Source: Cordia subcordata
Taxonomy: Eukaryota; Streptophyta; Magnoliopsida; Boraginales; Cordiaceae
Direction of reading: 5' to 3'
DNA length: 64,000 nucleotides
NCBI GenBank assembly: GCA_028554755.1
Contig: JAPTOF010000030.1
Coordinates: forward strand, 1-64,000
The first letter of the stretch is position 1. Every line of letters starts with the position of its first letter. The notes beneath the pieces are model-generated. The model was not told the DNA's origin. It ran no database searches and saw only the letters and a list, made by a program, of their open reading frames with translations. Made by a program: the position numbers and the translations under genes. Below, piece by piece: positions 23,157-34,215 of the stretch.

Positions 23157-24578
23157 CTACTGCTGATTCTGAATAAATTGCATTAACTTCCTCATATCAT
23201 TACTAGGAGTCTGGCTACTAGAGGGAGCAGGTAATGCCTGAGGTTGAGGAGCACTAGTGAGACGAGGCTGATTCACATGATAGAAACCTAGGGGATATTG
23301 AGGACGAGGTGGTTGCTGAGGTAGAATCTGAGGATGTGAACTAGACTCATATTGTCCTTGTCTCCAAGAAAACTTCGGGTTATTCCTCCAACCTGGATTA
23401 TATGTGTTCGAGTATAGGTTGTACTCACGAGAATAACCTTGTGTGGCACACACTTGCTCTTTCATAAATTCAGGAAATTGGGATGCTAAAGGGCAAGCTA
23501 TAGTCTCATGAGATGGCTCGGAACATAATGCAAAAACTTCAACAACTAAAGGGGTGAAGGAAGAACCTATAAAACTATTCCTATGACCTTGGGATGAAAT
23601 AGACAAAGAAATGAATTGATCTAGCTTATTTGTTAAAGCCTCAACCTTAGTGGGTAAATCTAAAGAAACTCCAACCTCACTAACATTTCTCTTATTGCCT
23701 CCTCGACTAGACCTTTCAATGGCAAAATTTTGAAAAGAATTTTCAGCCATCATTTCTATTTTCTCCCATGCCTCTGGGTCTCAAAGATAGAAGCCACCAC
23801 CGAGGCGGCATTGACCATCATCCTATTTTGTTCATTTAAGCCTTGAAAGAAGTATTGTATTAGGTCATGATTACCGTACCCGTGCTGTGGACATTGTCTA
23901 AGAAGATCCTTGAACCTCTCCCAAGCCTCATGAAAAGATTCTAGGTCATGTTGGAAGAAAGTCATAATGGCGGTCCTAAGGTCGGTAGTCTTGGCCATGG
24001 GATAAAATTTTTAAAAGAACTTAGATTGAAGCTCAGCCCATGTATAATGCAACTATTAGGTAAAGAATGCAACCAAGTCCTAGCCTTGTCCTTAAGAGAA
24101 AGGAAACAATCTTAGACGTATGACCTCATGGGAGACATTGGGGACATGGAAAGTGGAACTCATCTTAACAAAATTAGTGATATGATCTAGAGGACTCTCA
24201 TTGCTTCTCTTGTAGAAAGAGGGAAGCATGGCCAACATGTTAGGCTTAATCTCGAAGTTCGTTTCCCCCAAACCCTGAATTTGAATAGCCAAATTAGGCT
24301 CAAAGGCTTTGGGAAGAAAGAATTGCCTAAGAGTGGGTTCCTCATCTATGGGTTGGTCTACGGGGCTCTTGTTTAAAATGATCTTGGGTTTGATGCCCAA
24401 AGTGATCATGAGGTGGAAAGGGATTCATTGGGTGATTGGGAGGATTAGGAGGACGATTGGGATCGGCCATCTCCTCAAGAAGATCTCCTAAATTCCTTAA
24501 ATGTCTAGCAATTCTATCAGGTTTAGGATTATGAGGAACTAGGGGATTTCTAAGGGATCTCCTATCAAGCATGCACAA
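23157..24578 (-). pseudogene. Athila-like gag
   Basis: The coding sequence is split over four frames: 24578-24342 (proline-rich start with EEMADPNRPPNPPNHPMNPF), 24409-24092 (PNMLAMLPSFYKRSNESPLD), 23998-23756 (FHEAWERFKDLLRQCPQHGY, then IQYFFQGLNEQNR, the typical retrotransposon gag core) and 23753-23157 (CSEPSHETIACPLA, a degenerate zinc-knuckle region, then a Pro/Gln-rich tail). Frameshifts at about 24090 and 24010 make it inactive. 24579-24828 is a short leader without an ORF. Confidence 0.83.
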
Positions 24579-24828
24579 TCTATCCTAACTTTGGCTACTT
24601 CAACCCCCGAAAACTTCAATATTCCTAAAACTACAGCAAATAAACCACAATCTTAAAAAGTCTACTAAAAATAAAGACAAAAGCTGAAATAGATAAGTAA
24701 GGATCAAAGCAAGAAAATATGAACAATAAACAAGATAAGCAGAATCTAAACAAACTATAAAAGAAAAGCAAGAAAGTGAGAAAAGCAACAACCAAAACAC
24801 ACAAACAAAGAATGCAAATCACCGCGTC

Positions 24829-24846
24829 TCCCTGGCAAAGGCGCCA
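24829..24846 (-). promoter_or_regulatory. Primer binding site of the Athila-like element (tRNA-Asp-like)
   Basis: The minus strand reads TGGCGCCTTTGCCAGGGA, a two-mismatch version of TGGCGCCGTTGCCGGGGA seen intact at 61459. That sequence is known to pair with the 3' end of tRNA-Asp. It lies 9 bases from the LTR end. Confidence 0.82.
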
Positions 24847-24855
24847 AGAGCTTGG

Positions 24856-26772
24856 TGTATTTCTTTAAGTGTAAGCTCTAAAGACCTGCAAGCACATGAA
24901 TCGATGTAGTGTAGTGTGTGCAAGAACAGGTGTCAAACCACAGGGAGGCTATATTGTGAGATGGATTCTACGTGTGTGTTCTAGAATGTGCCTAAAAATA
25001 AGAAATTTAAACTAGCTATTTTTGGGATTTTGGATTTTTGAATGGTTGGGAGCTCTAACTAAAAAGAATTAAACTAAACTATGGAATTGGAAAAAGTGGG
25101 GGACAAGCTTATCTAGAGGAACTAACAAATGGAAAGGGGTTAAGGTGACTTCAACTTATGAATGGGTGATTCTATACTCAATTGCTATGGGATTAAAGAA
25201 TGATGGCTTACTTTAGTGATTGCTCTTAACTAGGTTGCCAAATTAGTGTCTTAATTTGCCCTTAGGAGTCGGTGCGGGTCCGTCCCTAGGTAGGACCTCC
25301 TAGAGCTACGGCGTGGTCCTTATTAACTAGGGCCTTAAGAGTGACTAACCAGCTTCCTAGGTGACTTAGTATGAACCTACCCTAGTACCTAAATCATTGG
25401 CTAGATTTAAAACTAAGACCTAGTGTCGCTAAGGTCGACTAAACCTATCCTGAAACCTATTGGCTGGATTTAAAGCCAAAGGCGACTCGGCCTAGGCTAG
25501 CCCTAAATTATGCTTCGTCATTCTAAGGTCACAATAGCGTGATTTAACCTATTAACACATTCAAACATGTTCTAAGCCAAGGTGTTCACGAATAAGGGAC
25601 CTATTCGATTACCAAACATCGTCATGCTCGGGTTACACCATTAGAAGCAATTAACAACCGAAATGTGTGCATTATTGAAGTCGTATTCACTACTAGGCAT
25701 ACAAATATACACATAGACATAAATATAAGCATTATCCACTTTATAGCATCCACATATAAACACATAGACATGATTATAGCATGGATTTGATATGTTTAGT
25801 AATAAATAAACTTCAATTTATACACATGTTACCCATTTAGGCATTTAATCAAACACTTAGACATGAATGAGAAAATAACCATTTGAACAAGAAAATCAAA
25901 CATGTATATATAATCAGCCATTTAATCCCATATCATAAGAGTATATAGCTAACCCATTACATAAGTAAAATCACCCTATACAAATCTACTCAATCATAAT
26001 AAAAGATAGAATGAAAGAGAGTTTATGAAGCTTCCCTTTCATCCAAGCTAATCTTGTACAAAGCTCTTCAGCAAACTTGAGCCCAAATGTTGAAACCCTC
26101 TAAATTCTCTTGCTCCAAGGTGATGAAATGTATGAGAGAGTGTGTGTGTTGTAGGTGAAGACTAGGGTTAAGTGTGTGTGTGTGTGTGTGGGTGATGGGT
26201 GTGTAGATATCCTATCTAAAATTCTCCCAAAAAGCTCTCTAAAGATACCCCTTTTTAGTCTAAAAATCAGGCTTTGATATCGACTTTTTTCACGATCAGC
26301 AGGTCGACCTAGTCGGTCGACCGGCTTCTTCTTTTAGCTCGACCAACTTTTTGGTGATGCTCTCTGGACTGGCCGGTCGACCGGCTTCTTCTTTTAGCTC
26401 GACTAGCTTTTTGGTGATGCTCTGGGTGGCGGTCGACCTAGTCGGTCGACTAGCTCTTTCTTCTTGGTCGTCCGGCTAGCTTTTTTCCTCCATTCTTTGT
26501 CTTTTCGGCCTCCGATCTTCTCTTTTTGGCTCGTGCATCTCCCATCTTTATTACCTATCATCGCCTAATCTCGATCTTAACCCAAAGTTCACCTAAATTA
26601 TTGAAAACAAGCAATTAGTGTTGCAATGTCTCTTAAACTCAATATCTACATTTGTTTACGCTTAAACCTATTCTTATCAAAAGTACTACGCCAATGCATC
26701 TTTTTGATCACTTAATACTTCTTAAATATAGGTAAATTACAATGCAAACATACACACAAACACAATACCTCA
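24856..26772 (-). repeat. Athila-like 5' LTR (1917 bp)
   Basis: It is the partner of 16131-18202 with the same ends. It has two minisatellite units instead of three to four and lacks the 97-bp duplication. The GT run is at 26171-26190. On its right the copia leader resumes at CTTACCTAAATC. Confidence 0.85.
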
Positions 26773-27571
26773 CTTACCTAAATCTGGGTGCATAGACCCT
26801 TAGGCAGATATATATATGTAAATCTCAAGTTAAGTTTTTTTATTGTTGTCATGAGATTGCATGGCATCTTTAGATATAGCCGTTTACAATTATCTTGTCT
26901 AAGCCATTCTCATAATCTTAACTATCTTTGAGAATGAACTCATAGGTATGACTGATTTTTATAAACCCTAATGAGTGGACATATTTCTAGTTGGCAATCA
27001 TGCTAATGCAAATATGTTAAAACATATATCAATGCATTATAAACATCCACCAAAATACATTAGAATCCCTCTTTGATGGCTTCCTGTAATCTTCAATAAA
27101 ACAGCACGCTTAGTAGCTTTTTCTGCCTCAGCCGATCGACCGTTAATAGGATCTGGTCAACTGACAAGCTTACCCAGTAAAGTGTTCCTCCATGCTGTTT
27201 TTTTGTTTTTTTTTCTCCTTAGTCTTTAAAGATTACAACAATATACTTTGCTATTGCTAATATAAGCTTCATAAAGAAACATTACAAGGATATCAAAACA
27301 TCCTATGCTTCTTTTAAATAAATTATAAGCAATAACCGTAAATATTTATACATGAAATCGTCTATAGACAAGCTTTGTTGACCGTACACAAAAATCTATC
27401 ATGCATACATACAAACTATTAAGGGGATTTTATATTACCTGCACATACAAGCATAAAACAACAAGTATATGCAACACAAGATTTCCTAAACTTGCCACTC
27501 ACAAGATGACTAACATAGTTATGCAAATACAATATTCTTGCATAGTCCAAGCATATTGTGTGTGAGCCTAA
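26773..27571 (-). other. Copia A2 untranslated leader, part 2
   Basis: This is noncoding and matches 47521-48386 of copia B. It contains GCCGATCGACCG at about 27128-27142, a decayed member of the GGTCGACC palindrome group. It ends at the PBS. Confidence 0.72.
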
Positions 27572-27583
27572 GCTCTGATACCA
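27572..27583 (-). promoter_or_regulatory. Copia A2 primer binding site (initiator tRNA-Met)
   Basis: The minus strand reads TGGTATCAGAGC, the standard plant copia PBS, two bases from the LTR end at 27586. Confidence 0.92.
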
Positions 27584-27585
27584 AT

Positions 27586-29476
27586 TGTAGGATCGATATT
27601 ATTAAGTGTAATGTATCCTAGTCCATATTTTCAAAAATTCTACCAAGAAAACATGCTAGGAAATAAAATAACCACATAACACACACAAGAACATGCTTAA
27701 GAACATATAGAATATAACTAGTACTTACAAAATATGTAAAGCTAACCTCTTGAAGCGTGGGGCCTTTGATGAAGCTAAAACCATCACGAGCTTTGTTCCC
27801 ATTCACGAACAAGGCCGCCAAAAATTGTACTATAAGGGTGTTGCAATAGGCAACTCCCTAGTCTTCTTCTCTATGATTGAAGAGACTTATCTTGAGAGAA
27901 TAGCCTCTTGTGTGGGAAGAAACAAATTAATATCCTCTTGAAAAACTGGAGCAAAAATCACACAATAAGTGTGTACTATGTGTTGTAGTATTTTCTTGCC
28001 AAAAAGGAAGAAATCAACTACAAAGTGAATTGCATAAAAGGTGTAAGGTCTTGTCTATTTATAGAGACAACCTTGGCACCCAAATTTGCTAATCTTTCAA
28101 TGTGGGAGAAAATTTCCATGTAGTATTTCCTTTATGCAACTTATTAACTTGTCTTGGAAGACTTGTGCAAGTTGTCCACTTGTTTTTGTAGTATTTTGCA
28201 AGTTGTCCACTTGTCTTGGAAGAGTTAGGCCAAGTCCATTATCCAAGTCCAACACATAGTCCATAATCCATGTGGAGGCCCAAGCCCAATAGGAAACCAT
28301 CCTATCCCAGTTAGGTTATCTTGGACTTTAAAGAAAGCCCAAACCCAATTTCAAGCTTTGGCCCAAAAAGGCTACTGCCACAATATAGATTTTGCTCTTT
28401 CAAAATTACTCTCTCAAAGTCAGTTCAACTAGGGAAGGGACTAAGAAGACACAATTAACCTTCGCTTCCAAAAATAATTAAAAATGTCCTTGCCGGATCT
28501 AGGCGACATAATAATTATTTTTACTCCAATCTATTCCACCATAAGGTCAAAGTTGCACTCCAAGAATAATTGCTATTACCCAGAAGCTTATCATAAAAGA
28601 ATGTGAACTTTGTCTTTGACCTATTAAATAACTGACCATAATGCCCCTCTATGTATACCCGTAGCTAAAGCCAGTCCTTTGGCCTTTGTACTATCACCTC
28701 TTTGGCTACATCTATTCCGTTGGACTTTTTGTCCTTTTGCCAACCATCCTTGGTCATGGAATCTTTTGATCTTGGGAGCGACCCTCAAGCCATATGACCG
28801 ATACATCTATAAAGGTTGTATCACTAGATCTAGATTCGAATGATAAATTTGAACAATCCCAAAGGGGGCACATAGATTCCATATTGCATATGAATGTTAC
28901 AATTAATTAGTACTTAGCACTTAATCCACAAGGCTGTTGATCTTAATAAAGTAATATCTCACCCATAGTGAATCAAAGTAACAAACCCTAACTTCATTAG
29001 TTCATCCACATATGCTCAAGATCAAGAGCAATGATCATTTAGTAGCAGTGAGTATCTTGTTTTCTTTCTTTGATAGTATGTCTCTAGAAAACATACTCAC
29101 AATGGTCTTGTCCAATACGTGACACATGTACTATCGAGACAAATTCGAAAAGTCCTCCAATGACCTAGGTAGATCACCTTCAATGAGGAGACTAGCTCAA
29201 TATAACCTTATCCCGATAGAGTGCCCAACACTGCGATTCGGTTATGGACTCAATTTATGACATGACGAAATCTAGACTTGGACCTACTGTGCGTCCAGCC
29301 TCATTGCGCACCCAAGTCATTAGTTCAAGTCAAGGGGCCTTTACACATGCATCAATATATCATAATAGAGATAATATGTAAGAAACTCATAATGCCATAT
29401 AACAAAAATAATTATACACTGTTTGGCATCCAAAATGTCATTTACAAGTCAGCTTTAGGGCATACTAATCCTAACA
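27586..29476 (-). repeat. Copia A2 5' LTR (1891 bp)
   Basis: It is complete, from TGTAGGATCG to ACTAATCCTAACA. On the minus strand a TATAAATA box lies at 28056-28063, with tandem copies of a CAAGTGGACAACTTGC unit upstream (about 28140-28225). An open frame of 67 codons (28097-28300), starting MVSYWAWASTWIMDYVLDLD, overlaps this repeat and recurs in four other LTR copies. Confidence 0.88.
28056..28063 (-). promoter_or_regulatory. TATA box of the copia A2 5' LTR
   Basis: TATAAATA on the minus strand, at the place conserved in the other LTR copies (42458, 50891, 57246). Transcription would start shortly downstream and run towards the PBS. Confidence 0.7.
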
Positions 29477-30561
29477 ATTTGCTCTTTCAAGATCACTCTC
29501 TCAAAGTCATTTCCACTAGGGAAGGGACCAAGAAGACACAATTAACCTTGGCTTCCAAAAATAATAAAAAATGTCCTTACCCAATCTAGGTTGCACAATA
29601 ATTATTTTTAACTTTAATCTATTCCACCACAAGACCAAAGTTGCACTCCAAGAATAATTGCTATTACCCAAAAGCTTATGACAAAAGAATGTGAACTTTG
29701 TTTTTGACCTACTAAATAACTGATCATAATGCTCCTCTATGTATAACCACAACTAAGGCCAGTTCTTTGGCCTGTGTACTATCACCTTCTTAATTGCATC
29801 TTTTCTTTTGGGTCTCTTGTCCTACTGCCAACCATCCTTGGTAATAGAATCTCTAGATCTTGGGAGCGATCTTGAAGCCATATGACCGATACACCTATAA
29901 AGGTAGTATCACTAGATCTAGATGCAGATAATAAATATGGACAATCCCAAAAGGGGCACATAAATTCCATATTGCATATGCATATTCCAATTAATTAGAA
30001 CTTAGCACTCAATGCACAAGGTTGTTGATCCTAATAAAGTAAGATCTCACCTAAAGTGAATCAAAGTGTCAAACCTTAATTTCATTAGCTCATCCACATA
30101 TGCTCAAGATTAAGAGCAATGATCATTTAGCAATAGTGAGTATCTTGTTTTCTTTCTTTGATAGTACGTCTCTAGAAAACATACTCATAATGTCCTGTTA
30201 AATACGTGACACACGTACTATTGAGACAAATCCGGAAAGTCCTCCAATGACCTAGATAGATCACCCTCAACGAGGAGACTTGATTAATATAACCTTATCT
30301 TGATAGAGTGCTCAACTCTACCATTCAGTTACGAACTCAATTTATGATGTAACTAAATCTCGACTTAGACCTACTGTGTGTCCAGTGTCTCTACGCACCC
30401 AAGTCATTAGTTCAAGTCAAGGGACCTTTATACATACATTAATAAAACATACTAGAGATAATATGTAAGAAACTCATAATGGCATTTAGCAAAATGATTA
30501 TACATTGTTTAACATGCAAAATGTCAGTACAAGTGAGTTTTAGGGCATACTAATCCTAACA
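29477..30561 (-). repeat. Copia LTR fragment (right-hand remainder of the A1 5' LTR)
   Basis: It begins mid-LTR at ATTTGCTCTTTCAAG and runs to ACTAATCCTAACA, followed by the ATCCA duplication. It is the part of the A1 LTR distal to the A2 insertion point. Confidence 0.8.
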
Positions 30562-31936
30562 ATCCAACCTCGGGCTTTTGTTTGGTTTGAGAGAAAATAG
30601 GGTGCTTTTAATCTCCTCATGAGTAAATGATGCAACCAGAATGTCCAAGCAATCTCCATTAATAGATTTGCCAATGATAGGCTTGATGCTTTCCACATTT
30701 GTACAAGAGTGAGTGGGAGTACCAAGAAGGCATTTGAAATAGGATATGAACTCGGCCTTTATTCCGTTATTTGAATAGATAAATGTACCATCATTATCTT
30801 GGATAGCATTGATTGTATTTTTACTTTTCCTTCCTCGAATAATGCTATGAAAAAATTTTGTATTTGCATCTCCCTCTTTGATCCAATTGAGCCGAGATTT
30901 TTGATGGAGCATGTGATTACATGTGGCTTCTAGTGTCTCAATCTTCATAAGAATATTCTTCTCATTGTTAAGAATCTCTTTACTGAGGTGACCATTCAAC
31001 AAGTTAGCTTGAACATTGTTAAGCAACTCTTTGTGTTCATGAATTTGTTGAGGGATGCATGAGAAATTCTCCTTGTCAAACTTCTTTAAAGCTTGCTTGA
31101 GGTGCTTTTGCTTTTGACATAATATGAACATTGGAGTGCCAAAAACCCGTGCACTCCAATGTTCATCCACAACTTGCAAGAAAAGATCATGAGTTGTCCA
31201 AACATTATAGAATTTAAAAGGCTTTAGGAGGTAAGCTTGGGCTTACATGTATAAAGAATGAGAGGACAATGCTCTTAAATTCTTGGAGAATCCACCAAAA
31301 GAAAAGAATCCACCATGTAATCAATCCAACAAGTATTCACCAAGGCTCTATCAAGTTTGCTTACAAGAAGATGTCCATTTGAACTTCTATTTGTCCAAGT
31401 GAAATAAGGTCTAATGGCCTTGAAGTCATGAAGGTTTGCTTTGTTGACAGAATTTTTGAAGTCTCTTGCACTTGAAGGAATGGACAAAGAAGAAGACCTA
31501 TCCCCACAATAAAAAATTTCATTAAAATCACCAAGAATGCACAAAGGGTCATCATTGCACCACAAGTTCCAGTTTTCAATTTGCTTCCAAAGAGCCCTTC
31601 TTCTTGGGGGATCATTTTACCACGCATAAAGATCACAAAGAAAGGGAATTGAGATGGAGCATCAAAATGGCAAAGCATACCTTGATCCATTGTATCAATA
31701 ATGGTAAGCTTGATGTGATTCCTCCAAAAGAGCCAAAGACGTCCATCAATATTCTCATCAATTCTTTTATCAAAACCCAAGGTACTAAAATAGGAACCAA
31801 TGGCATCGGCATCTCGAGTGACTTTGGTCTCCAAGAGACAAAAACAATCAAGTTTATGCTTTCTAATAAGAAAATTTCTTTCTTTATGTTTTTTAGGGGA
31901 ATTGAACCCCCTAATATTCCAAGAGCAAAATATCAT
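30562..31936 (-). pseudogene. LINE d ORF2: AP-type endonuclease and RT N-terminus
   Basis: ORF2 starts at 31936 with MIFCSWNIRGFNSPKKHKER; the N of WN and the E of LLETK are AP-endonuclease metal-site residues. After a frameshift near 31570, 31565-31275 gives ILGDFNEIFYCGDRS (the D and N of GDFN are catalytic), YFTWTNRSSNG and SKLDRALVN. RT N-terminal sequence follows (31179-30562): SRLNWIKEGDANTKFFHSII, then FSLKPNKSP. The endonuclease would nick target DNA for target-primed reverse transcription. The frameshift and the nest insertion inactivate it. Confidence 0.87.
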
Positions 31937-34050
31937 TTCAATGAAGGAGGAGAGGACCTCTCTTGATGTATGCTTGACACAATATTTGGATCATTCCCCA
32001 TTTCACCTTCCTCAAGATTGCTTGCAAGGTTAAGGTTGTTTATCACTTCTTCTTCAAGAGCTTGGAATTGATTTTTGTGTTGAAAATTTGGGCTAGAAGG
32101 GCCACTAGCATTGCTCTTTGGTTTTGGAGAGCTTGGCTAAGAAGGGGCAGTCACTATCATAGTTGTGTTTGCATCATTGGACTTTTCAAAGTTGGAAGCA
32201 CATTTATCATTTGTTGAGGGCTTTTTACCAACCACTTGCCATTCCTCTTGCAACTTTTTCTTGGGTGCTTTGGTAGTAATTAAAGTATTTGGAGCTTTCT
32301 GGACTTTTGGCTTCAATGGGCATTTTTCCTCAACATGTCCCACTATCTTGCAAAGAGAGCATTTTAGGGATTTCCATGCATACTCAACATCAACTTGAGC
32401 ATGGGAACCATATCCAAGTTTTGCAAAAATAACATCCAGTAGGTTTTATTCAAAATTAACCTCAATACAAACCCTTGCAAACTCCAAATTTCTTTTTGAT
32501 TTGGTCAAAGCATCCATTTGAATAGGTCTTCCAATAAAAGATGCGACATAGTTTAAACCTCTTTTTGACCAGAGACTCATTGGAATATTCCAAAGCTTAA
32601 CCCATAATGGAACCTTATTGTAATTCAAGTTGATGTATTCAAGGTTTGCCTTCCATTTTCTTAGAAGTAATGGTCTATGATTTACATGCCATAGTTGTTG
32701 CAACATCTTTTGACAATATTCTTCTTTCTTAAACTTGAAAACATAAAGACCCTTAGATTTGTGAAAGATTTCCACATTGCCAAACTTCCACCAAGCAACC
32801 TCAACCATGTTTTTAATTAGGAAGAAAGGTGAGAGAGGGGGGCACCTAAAAATTGGCCTATAAAACAGTGAGTCCATAATTTATCACCTTCATCATATAA
32901 ATCCTCTGGAGGGTCAGCAGCATTTCTAACTCCATTCACCACATTAACTTCAATTTCTTCCTCAAATTGTAAATTTGTGTGCATGAATTCGGCAAAATAC
33001 CCTCCCCAACCAGTAGAGAGAGCTTTGGAACAAGGTTCATATCTAAATTTAGGTGGTTTCTTCCATGCATTTGGTTCAATATTTGGTTGAGCTCCACAAA
33101 TTTTCCTTCTTGATTTTCAGCTTTTTGATGCAAAGGAGAAGACTGAAATTTTCTTTCCAAAGGGCCACAGTTTCCTTCTCCAAGCGAGGTGAATGGTTAA
33201 GTTGGAGTTAAGTATGATTTGGCATTATTAATGACATGGCTTCCATGTCATGTTGAGGGTGGGCCTCCATTTTGATTGCTAAAAACACTTTAAAAGAACT
33301 TGAGCTAAGTAGAGGGAAATTTTCAACAAAAGCAATAGATTTTTATTTGGATTTTATAGCTCAAGAGATTGCTTCAAATCTTGTGCATGAGTTGTTGAAT
33401 TTTGGTTGGCTCTTACTGAAAAAGGGCTGCCAAAACTAGGAGAAGTACTTTCCAAGTTAGTCCTAAGGGTATTACCTGGGAAGAGTTTGTTTTGTCCATT
33501 GGGCGATTGTATTTTTCTAGCTTCTTCTTTCTCTTCTTTTTCTTTCCCACTAGAAGAGCCAAGTGAGCAATTTTTGGCATTTATAAGTGTTCTTCATGTT
33601 TGAAGGGGTTGCTCAAGCTAGAGGAAGCATGATTTCTAACCGAGAAGACAAAGAGCTTTTGAGCAAAAACTATTTCGACCATTTTCTGTTTTGATGGAGA
33701 TTCTTTCCATTTTCTGTTTTGATAGAGATTCTTTCCATTTTCTTGAAAGAGATAAGGATCTCGCTTTTCTTAATAAGCTTTTCACAAGCTCCATCTTTGT
33801 TTTTCCTTTCTTATCTTGTAGTTCTCTAAACATTTTTCTAGATTCAAAAGCATGAAAAACATCATGAAGCTCCTTGCTAGAGGTTGATGAAACCTCTTCA
33901 TTCTCAATAGGAGAACTTGAAGATGTTGATTCAACCTCATCTAAAGCACCATGGGATTGATTAACTAAAGAATAAAATTCCTTCTTACTTCTTTGTTGAA
34001 ATGCACGTAGTTTGCCTAGTAGAAGATGACCCTTTCTTCTTTCTTGCCAT
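31933..34050 (-). pseudogene. LINE d ORF1 (DUF4283 and zinc knuckle)
   Basis: It starts MARKKKGSSSTRQTT at 34050. A charged, low-complexity N-terminal region follows (33833-33636 holds a Lys/Ser-rich duplication). DUF4283 lies at 32877-32446 (FFLIKNMVEVAWWKFGNVEI, then QQLWHVNHRPLLLRKWKANL). The zinc knuckle CSLCKIVGHVEEKC (CX2CX4HX4C) lies near 32345, followed by LQEEWQVVGKKP. The C-terminus ends ERSSPPSLK and a TGA at 31935-31933 that overlaps the ORF2 ATG as ATGA. It has several frameshifts. Its role would be RNA binding in the LINE particle. Confidence 0.85.
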
Positions 34051-34215
34051 GGAAAATCAAATGATGGGGTCGAGGGATGGGTATGGAAAAGTGTTTAGGT
34101 TTCAAAGGTTGGGGCTGGGAAAAAAAAGGTTAAAAGATGAGACTGAAGATGGAATTTTGTGGTGCGTGGTGGCGTAGAGAAGTGGTGAGGTGGTGGCCGA
34201 TGGCAAGAAAATTCT

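Larger units (their letters stand above)
16131..26772 (-). mobile_element. Athila-like Ty3/gypsy retrotransposon, RT-deleted, inserted in copia A2 leader
   Basis: Two LTRs (16131-18202 and 24856-26772) share the ends TGTA and TCA on the plus strand. Inside, on the minus strand, come the PBS, gag, protease, RT/RNase H, integrase, then a 1.4 kb noncoding 3' region and PPT. Athila affinity rests on the integrase tail ([20 protein letters not shown]), the tRNA-Asp-like PBS and the TTGCTTGAGGACAAGCAA block before the PPT. CTTAC follows the right LTR (26773-26777) and occurs at 16123-16127, three bases before the left LTR, so it is the likely target duplication. The copia leader continues across it. 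There is no envelope-like ORF. Confidence 0.85.
5768..30561 (-). mobile_element. Nest A: minus-strand Ty1/copia elements A1 and A2, with an Athila-like element inside A2
   Basis: From the left the order is: LTR 5768-7608; pol remnant of A1 7609-9912; LTR lacking its left 150 or so bases 9913-11619; A2 internal region 11620-16127; gypsy element 16131-26772; rest of the A2 leader 26773-27571; tRNA-Met PBS; LTR 27586-29476; LTR fragment 29477-30561. The outer ends carry TG and CA and matching ATCCA duplications, so A1 inserted first into LINE d. A2 then appears to have gone into the A1 5' LTR, since the fragment after 29476 continues mid-LTR at ATTTGCTC. A later deletion probably removed sequence at 9912/9913. 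Confidence 0.8.
30562..34215 (-). mobile_element. LINE d (5' part with ORF1, endonuclease and start of RT)
   Basis: The minus-strand order is: 5' UTR about 34215-34051; ORF1 34050-31933; ORF2 from 31936 with endonuclease and RT N-terminus to 30562, continuing at 5767 beyond nest A. It is the most complete LINE 5' half in the window. Its 5' end lies against LINE e ORF1, so it probably inserted into LINE e. Confidence 0.82.
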
